A stretch of DNA of 51,415 nucleotides from an uncultured Salinimicrobium sp. (GCA_946887025.1 CAMPJY010000001.1:1-51415); one strand, 5' to 3'. Shown: positions 44,242 to 51,415, numbered from the stretch's first letter. Made by a program: numbers and translations. The notes: generated by a model not told the origin, from the letters alone.

Positions 44242-45264
44242 ATGGCTCCACAAAATATTTACATACTTGGCATAGAATCCTCCTGTGATGATACGGCCGC
44301 AGCGGTGCTTCACAACGGAAGGATCCTCTCCAACGTCGTGGCGACCCAGGAGATCCATAAAAAATACGGGGGAGTGGTCCCCGAGCTCGCCTCCCGGGCG
44401 CATCAGCAGAACATAGTGCCCGTGATCCACGAGGCGCTGAAACAGGCGGGAATTAATAAGGAACAGTTGTCTGCAATTGCTTTTACACGTGGCCCCGGAT
44501 TAATGGGTTCGCTGCTGGTGGGCACTTCCTTTGCAAAATCCATGTCCCTGGCGCTTAATATCCCGCTTCTGGACGTCAATCACATGCAGGCCCATATCCT
44601 CGCCCATTTTATCGAGGAGGAAGGCTTCTACAAGCCGCAGTTCCCTTTTCTGGCGCTCACCATAAGTGGAGGGCATACGCAGATCGTGAAGGTTTCGGAT
44701 TATTTTGACATGGAAGTCATAGGCCAGACCATAGATGATGCCGTGGGGGAAGCTTTCGACAAAAGCGCCAAAATCCTGGGCCTCCCCTATCCGGGTGGAC
44801 CGCTGGTGGATAAATATGCACAGGCGGGAAATCCCAAGGCTTTCCCTTTTCCCAAACCTAAGGTAGGAGGGCTGGATTTCAGCTTCAGCGGATTAAAGAC
44901 CTCTATCCTGTACTTTGTTCAGAAACGGATGAAGGAGGATCCTGAGTTCGTCAAGGAGAACCTGGAGGACATCTGTGCTTCCATCCAGGCAACCATTATT
45001 AAGATCCTGATGGACAAGCTTAAAAAGGCCGTGAAACAGACCGGAATTCAACAGATTGCCATCGCAGGCGGGGTTTCTGCCAACAGCGGGATCAGGAATA
45101 CCCTGAAGGAGGCGGAGGGGAAATACCGGTGGAAGACCTTTGTACCCAAATTTGAATATACTACCGATAACGCCGCCATGATCGCCATTGCGGGACATTA
45201 TAAGTTTTTGGAAGGGGATTTTGCCGATATGGGGATAACGGCCAAGGCGAGGATAAAAATGTAG
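44242..45264 (+). CDS. tsaD: tRNA N6-adenosine threonylcarbamoyltransferase
   Basis: This is the 340-residue TsaD/Kae1 enzyme of the t6A37 tRNA modification. The N-terminal IYILGIESSCDDTAAAV is the conserved ATPase/Kae1 start. The metal-binding HxxxH is HMQAH in VNHMQAHILAHF, and the C-terminal region has IAGGVSANSGIRN and YTTDNAAMIAIAG. TsaD joins threonylcarbamoyl to A37 of ANN-reading tRNAs together with TsaB and TsaE, which are not in this window. It is divergent from the second TamB gene. Confidence 0.96.
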   Translation: MAPQNIYILGIESSCDDTAAAVLHNGRILSNVVATQEIHKKYGGVVPELASRAHQQNIVPVIHEALKQAGINKEQLSAIAFTRGPGLMGSLLVGTSFAKSMSLALNIPLLDVNHMQAHILAHFIEEEGFYKPQFPFLALTISGGHTQIVKVSDYFDMEVIGQTIDDAVGEAFDKSAKILGLPYPGGPLVDKYAQAGNPKAFPFPKPKVGGLDFSFSGLKTSILYFVQKRMKEDPEFVKENLEDICASIQATIIKILMDKLKKAVKQTGIQQIAIAGGVSANSGIRNTLKEAEGKYRWKTFVPKFEYTTDNAAMIAIAGHYKFLEGDFADMGITAKARIKM

Positions 45265-45283
45265 GGAGGCGTGATGGCCGTTA

Positions 45284-45323
45284 AGTGGAGAGTGGAAAGT
45301 GGAGAGTGGAGAGTGGAGAGTGG
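45284..45323 (+). repeat. Tandem 7-bp repeat (AGTGGAG)n
   Basis: Five heptamers, AGTGGAG x5 with one AGTGGAA variant (45284-45318) plus a partial sixth (AGTGG, to 45323), lie directly after tsaD. Confidence 0.9.
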
Positions 45324-45338
45324 GAATTATAAGGCGCT

Positions 45339-45362
45339 GGTCCAAATCTCCAGATTTGGACC
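45339..45362. repeat. TCCA palindrome, 10-bp arms
   Basis: A perfect palindromic hairpin: left arm GGTCCAAATC (45339-45348), loop TCCA (45349-45352), and right arm the complement (45353-45362). It shares CTGGTCCAAAT with module 2. Confidence 0.9.
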
Positions 45363-45370
45363 TTTCGGGT

Positions 45371-45390
45371 GGCAATCTCCAGATTGCCGT
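45371..45390. repeat. TCCA palindrome (arms GGCAATC/GATTGCC) with module 3 copy B
   Basis: A 7-bp perfect hairpin, GGCAATC (45371-45377), loop TCCA (45378-45381), and GATTGCC (45382-45388). The stretch 45374-45390 matches module 3 at 39722 in 16 of 17 positions. Confidence 0.88.
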
Positions 45391-45416
45391 GGAAGGAGTC
45401 TGATATGTTAATGGGA

Positions 45417-45426
45417 GTCTGGAGAC
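45417..45426. repeat. Small TCCA-type palindrome in reverse orientation
   Basis: GTCTGGAGAC is the reverse-orientation version of the TCCA hairpin, with only three base pairs of arm. Confidence 0.6.
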
Positions 45427-45449
45427 ATATTTTCCGCCAAGCAAAACAA

Positions 45450-45468
45450 AGTAGACCTTAGGTCTACT
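45450..45468. repeat. Hairpin in the rsmE leader
   Basis: An 8-bp inverted repeat, AGTAGACC (45450-45457), loop TTA, then GGTCTACT (45461-45468), ends 14 bases before the ATG of rsmE at 45483. It could be a terminator of upstream minus-strand transcription or a leader structure. Confidence 0.7.
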
Positions 45469-45482
45469 AAAAAAATGAACCT

Positions 45483-46193
45483 ATGCAATTATTCTATAAC
45501 CCCGAAGTCTCTGAAACCGATAAACAGGTCGTCTTCCCCAAAGACGAATCCAAACACATCGTCAAGGTCCTTCGTAAAAAAGAAGGCGACATTTTGCATC
45601 TGACTAACGGGAAAGGTTTTCTCTTCAAAACAGAGATCCTGATCGCGGGCACCAACAAATGTATTGCAGAGATCAAGTCCTTTCACAAATTCCCCCCTGC
45701 CCCCTATCAGCTACACCTGGCGGTGGCTCCCACCAAAATGAACGACCGCTACGAGTGGTTCCTCGAAAAGGCGACAGAGATCGGGGTGCAGGAGATAACT
45801 CCCCTTATTTGCGAACACAGTGAACGAAAAGTGGTGAAGACAGAGCGTTTTGAAAGGGTCCTGCAAAGCGCCGTGAAGCAGTCCTTACACACCTGGTTTC
45901 CCAAATTGAATGAGCCCATCCCTTTTTCTGAATTCCTGGAGAAGCATGGGGCCGGGCAGCGGTTTATAGCCCATTGCGAGGAGCAGGCGGAGAAGAGTTC
46001 CCTGAAAGCCAGCCTGGAATGCAATGCTCCCGTAATCATCCTGATAGGTCCCGAAGGGGATTTCTCTGCAGAGGAGATCAGGAAAGCCCTGGATTCCGGA
46101 TGGCAGCCGGTGAGCCTTGGCGAGAGCAGACTGAGGACCGAAACCGCCGCCCTGGTAGCCTGTCATACGGTTGCCCTGGCTCACGAAAATTAA
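45483..46193 (+). CDS. rsmE: 16S rRNA (uracil(1498)-N(3))-methyltransferase
   Basis: This 236-residue SPOUT-fold methyltransferase has the PUA-like N-terminal domain (FYNPEVSETDKQVVF, KHIVKVLRKKEGD) followed by the knot domain. The SAM-binding loop is visible at the end: IILIGPEGDFSAEEI, SLGESRLRTETAALVACHTVA. Family proteins methylate U1498 of 16S rRNA in helix 44. It starts the run of five plus-strand genes ending at 49678 and follows repeat-rich DNA after tsaD. Confidence 0.95.
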   Translation: MQLFYNPEVSETDKQVVFPKDESKHIVKVLRKKEGDILHLTNGKGFLFKTEILIAGTNKCIAEIKSFHKFPPAPYQLHLAVAPTKMNDRYEWFLEKATEIGVQEITPLICEHSERKVVKTERFERVLQSAVKQSLHTWFPKLNEPIPFSEFLEKHGAGQRFIAHCEEQAEKSSLKASLECNAPVIILIGPEGDFSAEEIRKALDSGWQPVSLGESRLRTETAALVACHTVALAHEN

Positions 46194-46219
46194 TTATCTT
46201 TCCATAAAAATTTAACCCT

Positions 46220-46867
46220 ATGAGACGGTTGCAGCTATTTTTCCTGATCTTCTTCCTGGCCCTGTCCGGGAGTCAGGCGCAGGAAATCGGGGTGCTGAAA
46301 TACAAGGGAGGCGGCGACTGGTATAGCAATCCCACGGCCCTCCCCAACCTGATCAGCTTCTGCAACCAGAATATAGGCACTGCCCTTTTCCCTCAGCCCG
46401 TGCCTGTAGAGCCCGGGAGTTCGGATATCTTCCGCTTTCCCTTCATACATATGACCGGCCATGGGAATGTCTTTTTCAACGAGGAGGAGGTCGAAAACCT
46501 GAGAAATTATCTCCTGAGCGGAGGTTTTCTTCATATTGACGACAATTATGGGATGAATGAATATATCCGCCGCGAACTCAAAAAGCTGTTTCCCGACAAG
46601 GAACTGGAGGAGCTGCCCGCAGAGCATCCCATCTTCAGCGCAGCCTATGCCTTTCCTCAGGGGCTGCCAAAAATACACGAACACGACGGCCTCAGGCCCC
46701 AGGCTTTTGGTATTTTTGAGGACGACCGCCTGCTCTGTCTCTTTACCTATGAAAGCGATTTGGGCGATGGCTGGGAAAATGCTGAAGTCCATAACGATCC
46801 CCTGGAGGTGCGCCAAAAAGCCCTGCAGATGGGAGCTAACATCATTAAATACGTCTTCTTGAATTGA
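46220..46867 (+). CDS. DUF4159 domain protein, exported
   Basis: This 215-residue protein has a signal peptide (MRRLQLFFLIFFLALSG to about Ala20, cleaving near SQAQE). The rest is a DUF4159 domain, with VLKYKGGGDWYSNPTALPNLI, FIHMTGHGNVFFNEEEVENLR and LLSGGFLHIDDNYG. The family is common in Bacteroidota and planctomycetes, and the fold is thought to be Rossmann/glutamine-amidotransferase-like. The function is not established. It lies 26 bases after rsmE and overlaps the next gene (TTGA at 46864). Confidence 0.9.
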   Translation: MRRLQLFFLIFFLALSGSQAQEIGVLKYKGGGDWYSNPTALPNLISFCNQNIGTALFPQPVPVEPGSSDIFRFPFIHMTGHGNVFFNEEEVENLRNYLLSGGFLHIDDNYGMNEYIRRELKKLFPDKELEELPAEHPIFSAAYAFPQGLPKIHEHDGLRPQAFGIFEDDRLLCLFTYESDLGDGWENAEVHNDPLEVRQKALQMGANIIKYVFLN

Positions 46868-47388
46868 GCCGACAGCTGACCCATTATACCACTGACTTCG
46901 AAGAAAAGAAGTTCCCTCTGGTTCTGATCTGTGACGGAGTGTCCTCTCCTGCCAATATTGGCAGCCTTTTTCGCCTGGCTGATGCCTTCAATATCGAGAA
47001 ACTGATCCTGTGTGGAAAACAGCTGAATCTAAATTCCGCCAGACTTCAGAAAACCGCCAGGGGCACTTTTGAAAAGGTCCCGTTCGAGCAGCAGGAGGAT
47101 ATCCTGCAGGTGTGTGAGAAGTATAAGAATGAAGGCTATACCTTGTTTTCCCTGGAAATCACCGACGACAGTGTTAGTCTTGAGAGCATGGATTTTAGCC
47201 AATTCGGGCGTGTTGCCTTAATCTTGGGAAATGAGGTTTTGGGAATTCAGCAGCAGGCACTGGACCAGTCCGATAACAGTTTGCATATCAGGATGTTTGG
47301 CAGGAATAGCAGCATGAATGTGGCCCAGTCGGCGGGAATTGCCCTTTACGAAATCACAAAAAGCCTTCAGCCGTTGCAATACTTATAA
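46864..47388 (+). CDS. TrmH/SpoU-family RNA 2'-O-methyltransferase
   Basis: This 174-residue SPOUT methyltransferase starts at TTG 46864, overlapping the stop of the DUF4159 gene; no ATG is available before the conserved region. Motif 1 is CDGVSSPANIGSLFRLADAF, and the later motifs are VALILGNEVLGI and MNVAQSAGIALYEI, forming the knotted SAM site. It has no extra N-terminal domain, so it is a compact TrmL/TrmH-like enzyme. The target may be a tRNA or an rRNA 2'-OH. The operon position, together with rsmE, favours RNA modification. Confidence 0.93.
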   Translation: MSRQLTHYTTDFEEKKFPLVLICDGVSSPANIGSLFRLADAFNIEKLILCGKQLNLNSARLQKTARGTFEKVPFEQQEDILQVCEKYKNEGYTLFSLEITDDSVSLESMDFSQFGRVALILGNEVLGIQQQALDQSDNSLHIRMFGRNSSMNVAQSAGIALYEITKSLQPLQYL

Positions 47389-47400
47389 TATATTTACGAA

Positions 47401-48489
47401 GTGAACGCAAAAGAATTATCCTACGGAATCCTAAGGGCGCTGGCTATCCTGCTGGGCGTATGCCTTCTGCTGTACTTCCTGTACGAAATCCAGTCGGTGC
47501 TGGTTTATATTGCCATAGCAGGGGTCATTTCCCTGATCGGTAGACCCGTGGTCATTTTTCTGCGCAAGACGCTTAAGATCCCAAACCAGATCTCAGTGAT
47601 CCTCGTCCTGCTGCTGGTGCTGGGCATCATCATTGGGCTCATCACCATCTTCGTCCCCATAATCATTGAACAGAGCAAGAACCTGGGACAGATCGACATT
47701 GAGGCCTTTAACCGAGATTTGAATGAACTTAATGAGCAGATCAATAATTATCTGGGGGTCGAGGAAATAAACATCATAGAAGGGGTGCGACAGTCCGAAT
47801 TCCTGCGGGCATTTGATATTTCCACCATTCCTACTTACCTGAATAATTTCTTCGGGATCCTGGGGGCAGGTGCGATCGCCCTTTTTTCGGTTATCTTCAT
47901 TTCCTTTTTCCTTCTGAAGGATTCCAAACTTATGATCAACAGTATCATGGTTTTCGCCAACACCGGACATGAGGATAAATTCCAGCGGGCCTTCAACAAG
48001 ATCAAGATCCTGCTGTCAAGGTATTTCGTCGGACTGACGCTTCAGCTGACCATCCTCTTCGTGTTATATAGCTTTCTGCTGTCCATTTTTGAAGTCGATA
48101 ACCCCATTGCCATTGCATTCATCTGTGCTTTTCTGAATATCATCCCTTACCTGGGACCTATCCTGGCGGCTATCCTTATAGGCCTGTTCGTGATCTCCAG
48201 CAACCTGGGCGCCGATTTCCAGACCATCATCCTGCCACAGCTGCTGTATGTCATGGCCGGATACATCATCTGCCAGCTCATCGACAACTTCATCAACCAG
48301 CCCCTTATTTTTGGGGCCAGTGTGCGCTCCCATCCCCTGGAGATCTTCCTGGTGATCCTGATCGCCGGCCTGCTTTCGGGCATCGTGGGAATGATCGTGG
48401 CCGTGCCTTTCTATACCGCCATGAAGGTGATCGCCAAGGAATCCCTCAGCGAATATAAGATCGTGAAACGCCTTACCAGGGACCTCTGA
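47401..48489 (+). CDS. AI-2E family (PerM-type) membrane transporter
   Basis: This 362-residue membrane protein starts at GTG 47401. It has about eight helices and the family landmarks LLVYIAIAGVISLIGRPVV near the start, a periplasmic loop (IDIEAFNRDLNELNEQI), FISFFLLKDS, and the conserved C-terminal region IPYLGPILAAI and NQPLIFGASVRSHPLEIFLVI. AI-2E/PerM proteins are permease-like; suggested roles include export of signals, sodium or polyketides, but none fits with certainty. It is the fourth gene of the rsmE operon. Confidence 0.92.
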   Translation: MNAKELSYGILRALAILLGVCLLLYFLYEIQSVLVYIAIAGVISLIGRPVVIFLRKTLKIPNQISVILVLLLVLGIIIGLITIFVPIIIEQSKNLGQIDIEAFNRDLNELNEQINNYLGVEEINIIEGVRQSEFLRAFDISTIPTYLNNFFGILGAGAIALFSVIFISFFLLKDSKLMINSIMVFANTGHEDKFQRAFNKIKILLSRYFVGLTLQLTILFVLYSFLLSIFEVDNPIAIAFICAFLNIIPYLGPILAAILIGLFVISSNLGADFQTIILPQLLYVMAGYIICQLIDNFINQPLIFGASVRSHPLEIFLVILIAGLLSGIVGMIVAVPFYTAMKVIAKESLSEYKIVKRLTRDL

Positions 48490-48490
48490 T

Positions 48491-49678
48491 TTGAACAAGG
48501 CGCTGTTACATAGGGAGGTCCAGGAGTTCATTTCAGAAAATTACGATAAGGACCTGGCCCGACTGGCCTTTCAGGGCAGTCCCTTTGAAGGCGTCAGCAC
48601 CCAGGAGCTGGCAACCCAGCTGGCGGGGAAGAAAAAAGCCGAAAAGAAACTGCCCACCTGGTTCCGGACAGAAGGCATCCTCTATCCCCCCAATATCAAT
48701 TTGGAGCAGACCTCTTCTGAGGTCACCGCGGCATATAAGGCTTCCCTGATCAAGGGCGGACTGCTTATGGACCTTACCGGGGGCTTCGGGATAGACAGTT
48801 TCTACTTTTCAAAACGATTTAATAAGGTGATCCACTGTGAACTGGACCCCGAGCTTTCTGAACTCGTAGCGCACAATTCCCGCGTTCTGGAGGCAGAGAA
48901 TATACAAACCCTTGTCGGGGACGGATTAGCCCATCTGGAGGCCTCTAATGAGGTCATAGACTGGGTATACCTGGATCCCGCGAGAAGGGACAATGCCGGG
49001 GGAAAGGTCTTTCATCTTTCCGACTGCCTGCCTGATGTCCCCGAGCATCTGGAGCTGTTGTTTTCAAAGACTTCGAACCTCCTGATAAAGACTTCTCCCC
49101 TGCTGGATCTTCAGGCGGGCATACTGGCGCTTGAAAAGGTGAAGCAGATCCACGTGGTGGCGGTAAGGAATGAGGTGAAGGAGCTGTTGTGGGTGCTTTC
49201 AGAAGGCCCTTCAGAAGAGGTCAAAATCAGGACCGTAAATTTTAAAAAGAAAGGCCCGGAGGTGTACGAGAATGTTTTCAGGAAGGAATCTTTGGTCGAT
49301 TATAGCGTTCCTCTCGCCTATTTGTACGAACCCAACGCCGCCATCATGAAAAGCGGCCTGGCCGATGCCCTGGGGGAAGAGCTGGGACTGCTGAAGCTGC
49401 ATCCCAATTCCCAGCTGTTCACCTCTCAGGAGCTTAGGGAGTTTCCGGGCAGGAGGTTTAAAGTGCTGCAATCTCTCCCCTACTCCAGGAAAAAGCTTAA
49501 AAAAGCACTGTCATTTGACCAGGCCCATATAGCCACCAGGAATTTCCCTGAGTCCGTGGCCAGGCTGAGGAAACAGTTCAAGCTGAAGGATGGCGGGGAT
49601 AAGTATCTTTTTTTTACTACCACGTGGAAGGAAGAGAAGCTGGTGGTGGTGGGTGAAAAAATTCTTGCAGGGACCTAG
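48491..49678 (+). CDS. THUMP-like class I SAM methyltransferase
   Basis: This 395-residue protein starts at TTG 48491, one base after the transporter's TGA. The SAM motif I is LLMDLTGGFGIDSFYFS (about 92-108) and the YLDPARRD motif is the probable catalytic loop. The C-terminal part carries a THUMP-like region (about 300-390). Family proteins of this layout are presumed RNA methyltransferases. It is the last gene of the operon. No ATG candidate fits the conserved start (MNKALLHREVQEF). Confidence 0.9.
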   Translation: MNKALLHREVQEFISENYDKDLARLAFQGSPFEGVSTQELATQLAGKKKAEKKLPTWFRTEGILYPPNINLEQTSSEVTAAYKASLIKGGLLMDLTGGFGIDSFYFSKRFNKVIHCELDPELSELVAHNSRVLEAENIQTLVGDGLAHLEASNEVIDWVYLDPARRDNAGGKVFHLSDCLPDVPEHLELLFSKTSNLLIKTSPLLDLQAGILALEKVKQIHVVAVRNEVKELLWVLSEGPSEEVKIRTVNFKKKGPEVYENVFRKESLVDYSVPLAYLYEPNAAIMKSGLADALGEELGLLKLHPNSQLFTSQELREFPGRRFKVLQSLPYSRKKLKKALSFDQAHIATRNFPESVARLRKQFKLKDGGDKYLFFTTTWKEEKLVVVGEKILAGT

Positions 49679-49795
49679 CAGATTCCTGTAACCATCTACG
49701 GACAGTCGCGACCTGTCCCTACACCAGGGGGGGAAATCAGCCACGAATCCACGAATATTTTTTTTATCGTAATTCGCTATTGAAGTTTCGGAGTA

Positions 49796-49830
49796 GCTGG
49801 ACGGAGTCTCCAGACTCCAGTCCCCTTAAT
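49796..49830 (+). repeat. Dispersed repeat module 1, copy B (TCCA palindrome)
   Basis: A 35-base copy of the element at 39343-39375, same orientation, two single-base insertions; it contains GGAGTCTCCAGACTCC at 49803-49818. Confidence 0.88.
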
Positions 49831-49831
49831 A

Positions 49832-49849
49832 GCGAGTCTCCAGACTCGC
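49832..49849. repeat. TCCA palindrome with arms GCGAGTC/GACTCGC
   Basis: A perfect 7-bp hairpin with TCCA loop, directly after copy B of module 1. Compared with it, two arm base pairs differ in a compensating way. Confidence 0.88.
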
Positions 49850-49894
49850 GTGGCGGAGCCAGAACGCGATGAATAGCGTCCCTACTCAAGGCCC

Positions 49895-49940
49895 GCCGAA
49901 GAAATTAATGGATTGTCTACATGTGCAGAATTTGGACCAG
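49895..49940 (-). repeat. Dispersed repeat module 2, inverted copy B
   Basis: The reverse complement of this stretch begins CTGGTCCAAATTC and ends CATTAATTTCTTCGGC, matching 39 of 46 positions of 39442-39487 without gaps. Confidence 0.85.
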
Positions 49941-50097
49941 TGGGCTTCAAGGCCAGCCATATCGGGGCTAAACTGCATTATCCCTTTTCCAACTCTTTTG
50001 GCAAAAAATTTAAATTCAATCCTAATGTTTAGCTAATTGATTTATTCTTAGGAGTTTAAGGCTATATATTCGCCTCATCAACCTAAAACTAAAAGCC

Positions 50098-50253
50098 ATG
50101 AACACCCAAGCAATAAACCACAACAACCTGATGAGCACCGGCGGGATGAGAAGCATTGAATCCAAAGAGGCAAAGGCGCTGGACATCAGCGTGATCAGGA
50201 CCAGGGAATCCCGAAGAAACAGGAGGACCAATATCGACTGGTTTTCTATCTAG
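50098..50253 (+). CDS. Small protein of unknown function, 51 residues
   Basis: A short open frame starts at ATG 50098 and stops with TAG at 50251-50253. The start is polar (MNTQAINHNN), and the C-terminal half is strongly basic and Arg-rich (RTRESRRNRRTNIDWFSI). A possible promoter (TATATTCG) and an A-rich leader lie just before it, and a membrane-anchored hydrolase starts 48 bases after its stop. I do not recognise a family. The basic tail suggests nucleic-acid or membrane binding. Codon use looks like the neighbouring genes, but with only 51 codons the support is limited. Confidence 0.5.
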   Translation: MNTQAINHNNLMSTGGMRSIESKEAKALDISVIRTRESRRNRRTNIDWFSI

Positions 50254-50301
50254 TTACGAATTTCATGAGTAAATTTGCTGTCTTTAAGCCCCGGAAAGCG
50301 A

Positions 50302-51415
50302 ATGAAAATACTCAGGAAAGTCATGTATATACTTTTAGCCGTTATTGTAGTTGTAATTGTAGCTGGATTCATGGTGCTGCGGCAGGAGATCTTTGGTGCC
50401 AGACCCGATGGGGAGCGGCTGACCCTTATAAAGAATTCGGAAAACTACCGCGACGGAAAGTTTCAGAACCGCAGTCACACCCCTTCCCTGGCAGAAGGCC
50501 ATAGTTATCCGGGGGTACTCTACAACTTCTTGTTCAACAGGACGGAGAATCTTGTGCCAACTACTTCAATTCCTTCCGTAGACACCGATCTAAAAGCCCT
50601 GCCGCCTGAAAAGGACCTGCTTATCTGGTTCGGCCATTCCTCTTATCTGCTACAGCTGGAGGGAAAAACCATCCTGGTGGATCCCGTGCTGAACGATCAT
50701 GCCGCCCCCTTCAGCTGGATGAACAAAGCTTTTGAGGGTACGGATGTATATCAGGTGGAGGATCTGCCTGAGATAGACTACCTGCTCCTCACCCACGATC
50801 ATTATGACCATCTGGATCACCGGACCCTGAAGAAGCTTAAGGGGAAGGTATCCAAGATCGTCTGCGGCCTGGGAGTTGGTGCCCATCTCGAGGCCTGGGG
50901 CTATTCCCCGTCCCAGCTTATCGAGAAGGACTGGGGAGCCCGGGTGGAACTGGATGGCGGGTTAAAGCTGTATTTCACCCCCGCACGGCATTTCTCGGGC
51001 AGGAGTATTTTCTCCAATAACACCCTCTGGACCTCCTATGTGGTGGAAACCCCCTCCAAAAGAATTTTCGTCGGCGGTGATAGTGGCTATGATACGCACT
51101 TTGCGGAGATTGGGGAGCAGTTTGACGGCTTTGATCTCGCTATTTTAGAGAACGGACAGTACAACGAGGCCTGGCGCTATATACATACCATGCCCGAGGA
51201 AGTCCTGCAGGCCGGTACAGATCTGAAGGCCCGAAGAATCTTTCCCGTGCATTCCAGCAAATTCGACCTGGGCGGCCACGCCTGGAATGAACCCCTGAAG
51301 AAGATAACAGAGCATAACCAGCACTATAAGCGGGACCTGATAACCCCGATGATCGGACAGCCGGTGGATTTGGATGATGAGGGCCAGGAATTCCGCCGCT
51401 GGTGGGAGGAAATGT
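50302..51415 (+). CDS. Membrane-anchored metallo-beta-lactamase-fold hydrolase (UlaG/NAPE-PLD-like), partial at window end
   Basis: The frame is open from ATG 50302 to the last base and is cut by the window, so the C-terminus is missing (371 residues visible). Residues about 7-28 are one membrane helix (MYILLAVIVVVIVAGFMVL), followed by a large periplasmic domain. Metal motifs are intact: WFGHSSYLLQLEGKTILVDPVL, LLLTHDHYDHLDH (the HxHxDH signature), ARHFSGR, GGDSGYDTHF and FPVHSSKFDLGGH. This is the UlaG/N-acyl-phosphatidylethanolamine phospholipase D-like branch, which hydrolyses lipids or nucleotide-like substrates. The substrate is not known. Confidence 0.93.
   Translation, partial: MKILRKVMYILLAVIVVVIVAGFMVLRQEIFGARPDGERLTLIKNSENYRDGKFQNRSHTPSLAEGHSYPGVLYNFLFNRTENLVPTTSIPSVDTDLKALPPEKDLLIWFGHSSYLLQLEGKTILVDPVLNDHAAPFSWMNKAFEGTDVYQVEDLPEIDYLLLTHDHYDHLDHRTLKKLKGKVSKIVCGLGVGAHLEAWGYSPSQLIEKDWGARVELDGGLKLYFTPARHFSGRSIFSNNTLWTSYVVETPSKRIFVGGDSGYDTHFAEIGEQFDGFDLAILENGQYNEAWRYIHTMPEEVLQAGTDLKARRIFPVHSSKFDLGGHAWNEPLKKITEHNQHYKRDLITPMIGQPVDLDDEGQEFRRWWEEM

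Larger units (their letters stand above)
49679..50097. other. 419-base repeat-rich gap
   Basis: No gene is supported. It contains an imperfect dyad GGACAG (49700-49705)/CTGTCC (49713-49718), a tandem pair CCACGAAT x2 (49741-49756), two TCCA palindromes (49803-49818 and 49832-49849), and an inverted copy of the 46-bp module 2 (49895-49940). The last 100 bases are AT-rich and carry the likely promoter of the 51-residue ORF (TATATTCG near 50064, one mismatch to the consensus). Confidence 0.8.

Noticed and set aside
50265..50504. 79-codon plus-strand frame overlapping the hydrolase start
   Set aside because: It is out of frame with the metallo-beta-lactamase-fold hydrolase and has no promoter or motif of its own.
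1..51415. tRNA or rRNA genes
   Set aside because: No acceptor/T-loop pattern or rRNA core sequence was recognised by eye in any gene gap.

Overview
The window reads as a chromosomal segment of a bacterium in the Bacteroidota, most likely a marine-type Flavobacteriaceae. The supporting signs are: short lipoprotein signals with A-rich leaders and almost no Shine-Dalgarno sequences; several perfect TAnnTTTG (-7) promoter elements; a lipoprotein-type TamA (TamL) next to TamB; a fused alpha/beta 2-oxoacid dehydrogenase E1; DUF1835, DUF4159 and DUF3575-type proteins; and the gene orders OmpA/lipocalin and TsaD/TamB. I see no rRNA, tRNA, prophage, insertion sequence or CRISPR array. Several genes appear to start with TTG or GTG.

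Left part (1-21.4 kb): an OmpA-like lipoprotein; the tamB-tamL pair; an aldo/keto reductase; a secreted protein of unknown role; a TerC/Alx manganese-type exporter; a UspA protein; an unusual SDR protein with a four-cysteine knuckle and no catalytic tyrosine; an EamA permease; an LpxD-like acyltransferase; a prolyl oligopeptidase; a CDF metal transporter; and an Aquifex-type aconitase whose first cluster cysteine is a serine.

Middle (21.7-28.9 kb, all on the minus strand): a compact biosynthetic cluster and the most interesting part of the window. In order of transcription it holds an FAD oxidoreductase, a SAM methyltransferase, a type III polyketide synthase, a FabI/FabL-like enoyl reductase, a FabZ-like dehydratase, a ketoacyl synthase, an acyl carrier protein, a 4'-phosphopantetheinyl transferase and a degenerate metallo-beta-lactamase-like protein. 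It looks like a dedicated type II fatty-acid module that supplies an acyl starter to a type III PKS, whose aromatic or pyrone product is then methylated and oxidised (a phenolic-lipid or alkylquinone-like product). An intrinsic terminator sits directly at the start of its first gene.

28.9-39.3 kb: OmpA/glycine-zipper and lipocalin lipoproteins, a 53-residue DUF1328-type membrane protein, the fused branched-chain 2-oxoacid dehydrogenase E1, then a plus-strand run of 2OG-Fe(II) oxygenase, SUI1-like factor, DUF1835 protein, nucleoside phosphorylase, polyphosphate kinase, a binding-protein-fold protein without signal peptide, and a small outer-membrane barrel.

39.3-51.4 kb: a second large TamB-like protein diverges from tsaD. 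It is followed by a tight operon of RNA-modification and envelope genes (rsmE, DUF4159, trmH-family, AI-2E/PerM permease, THUMP-like methyltransferase), then a 51-residue ORF and a membrane-anchored metallo-beta-lactamase-fold hydrolase cut off by the window end. Three gaps here (39.3-39.75, 45.27-45.48 and 49.68-50.1 kb) are packed with related palindromes and dispersed repeats. These include a family of hairpins with an invariant TCCA centre and compensating arms, and a 46-bp repeat present in inverted copies 10 kb apart.
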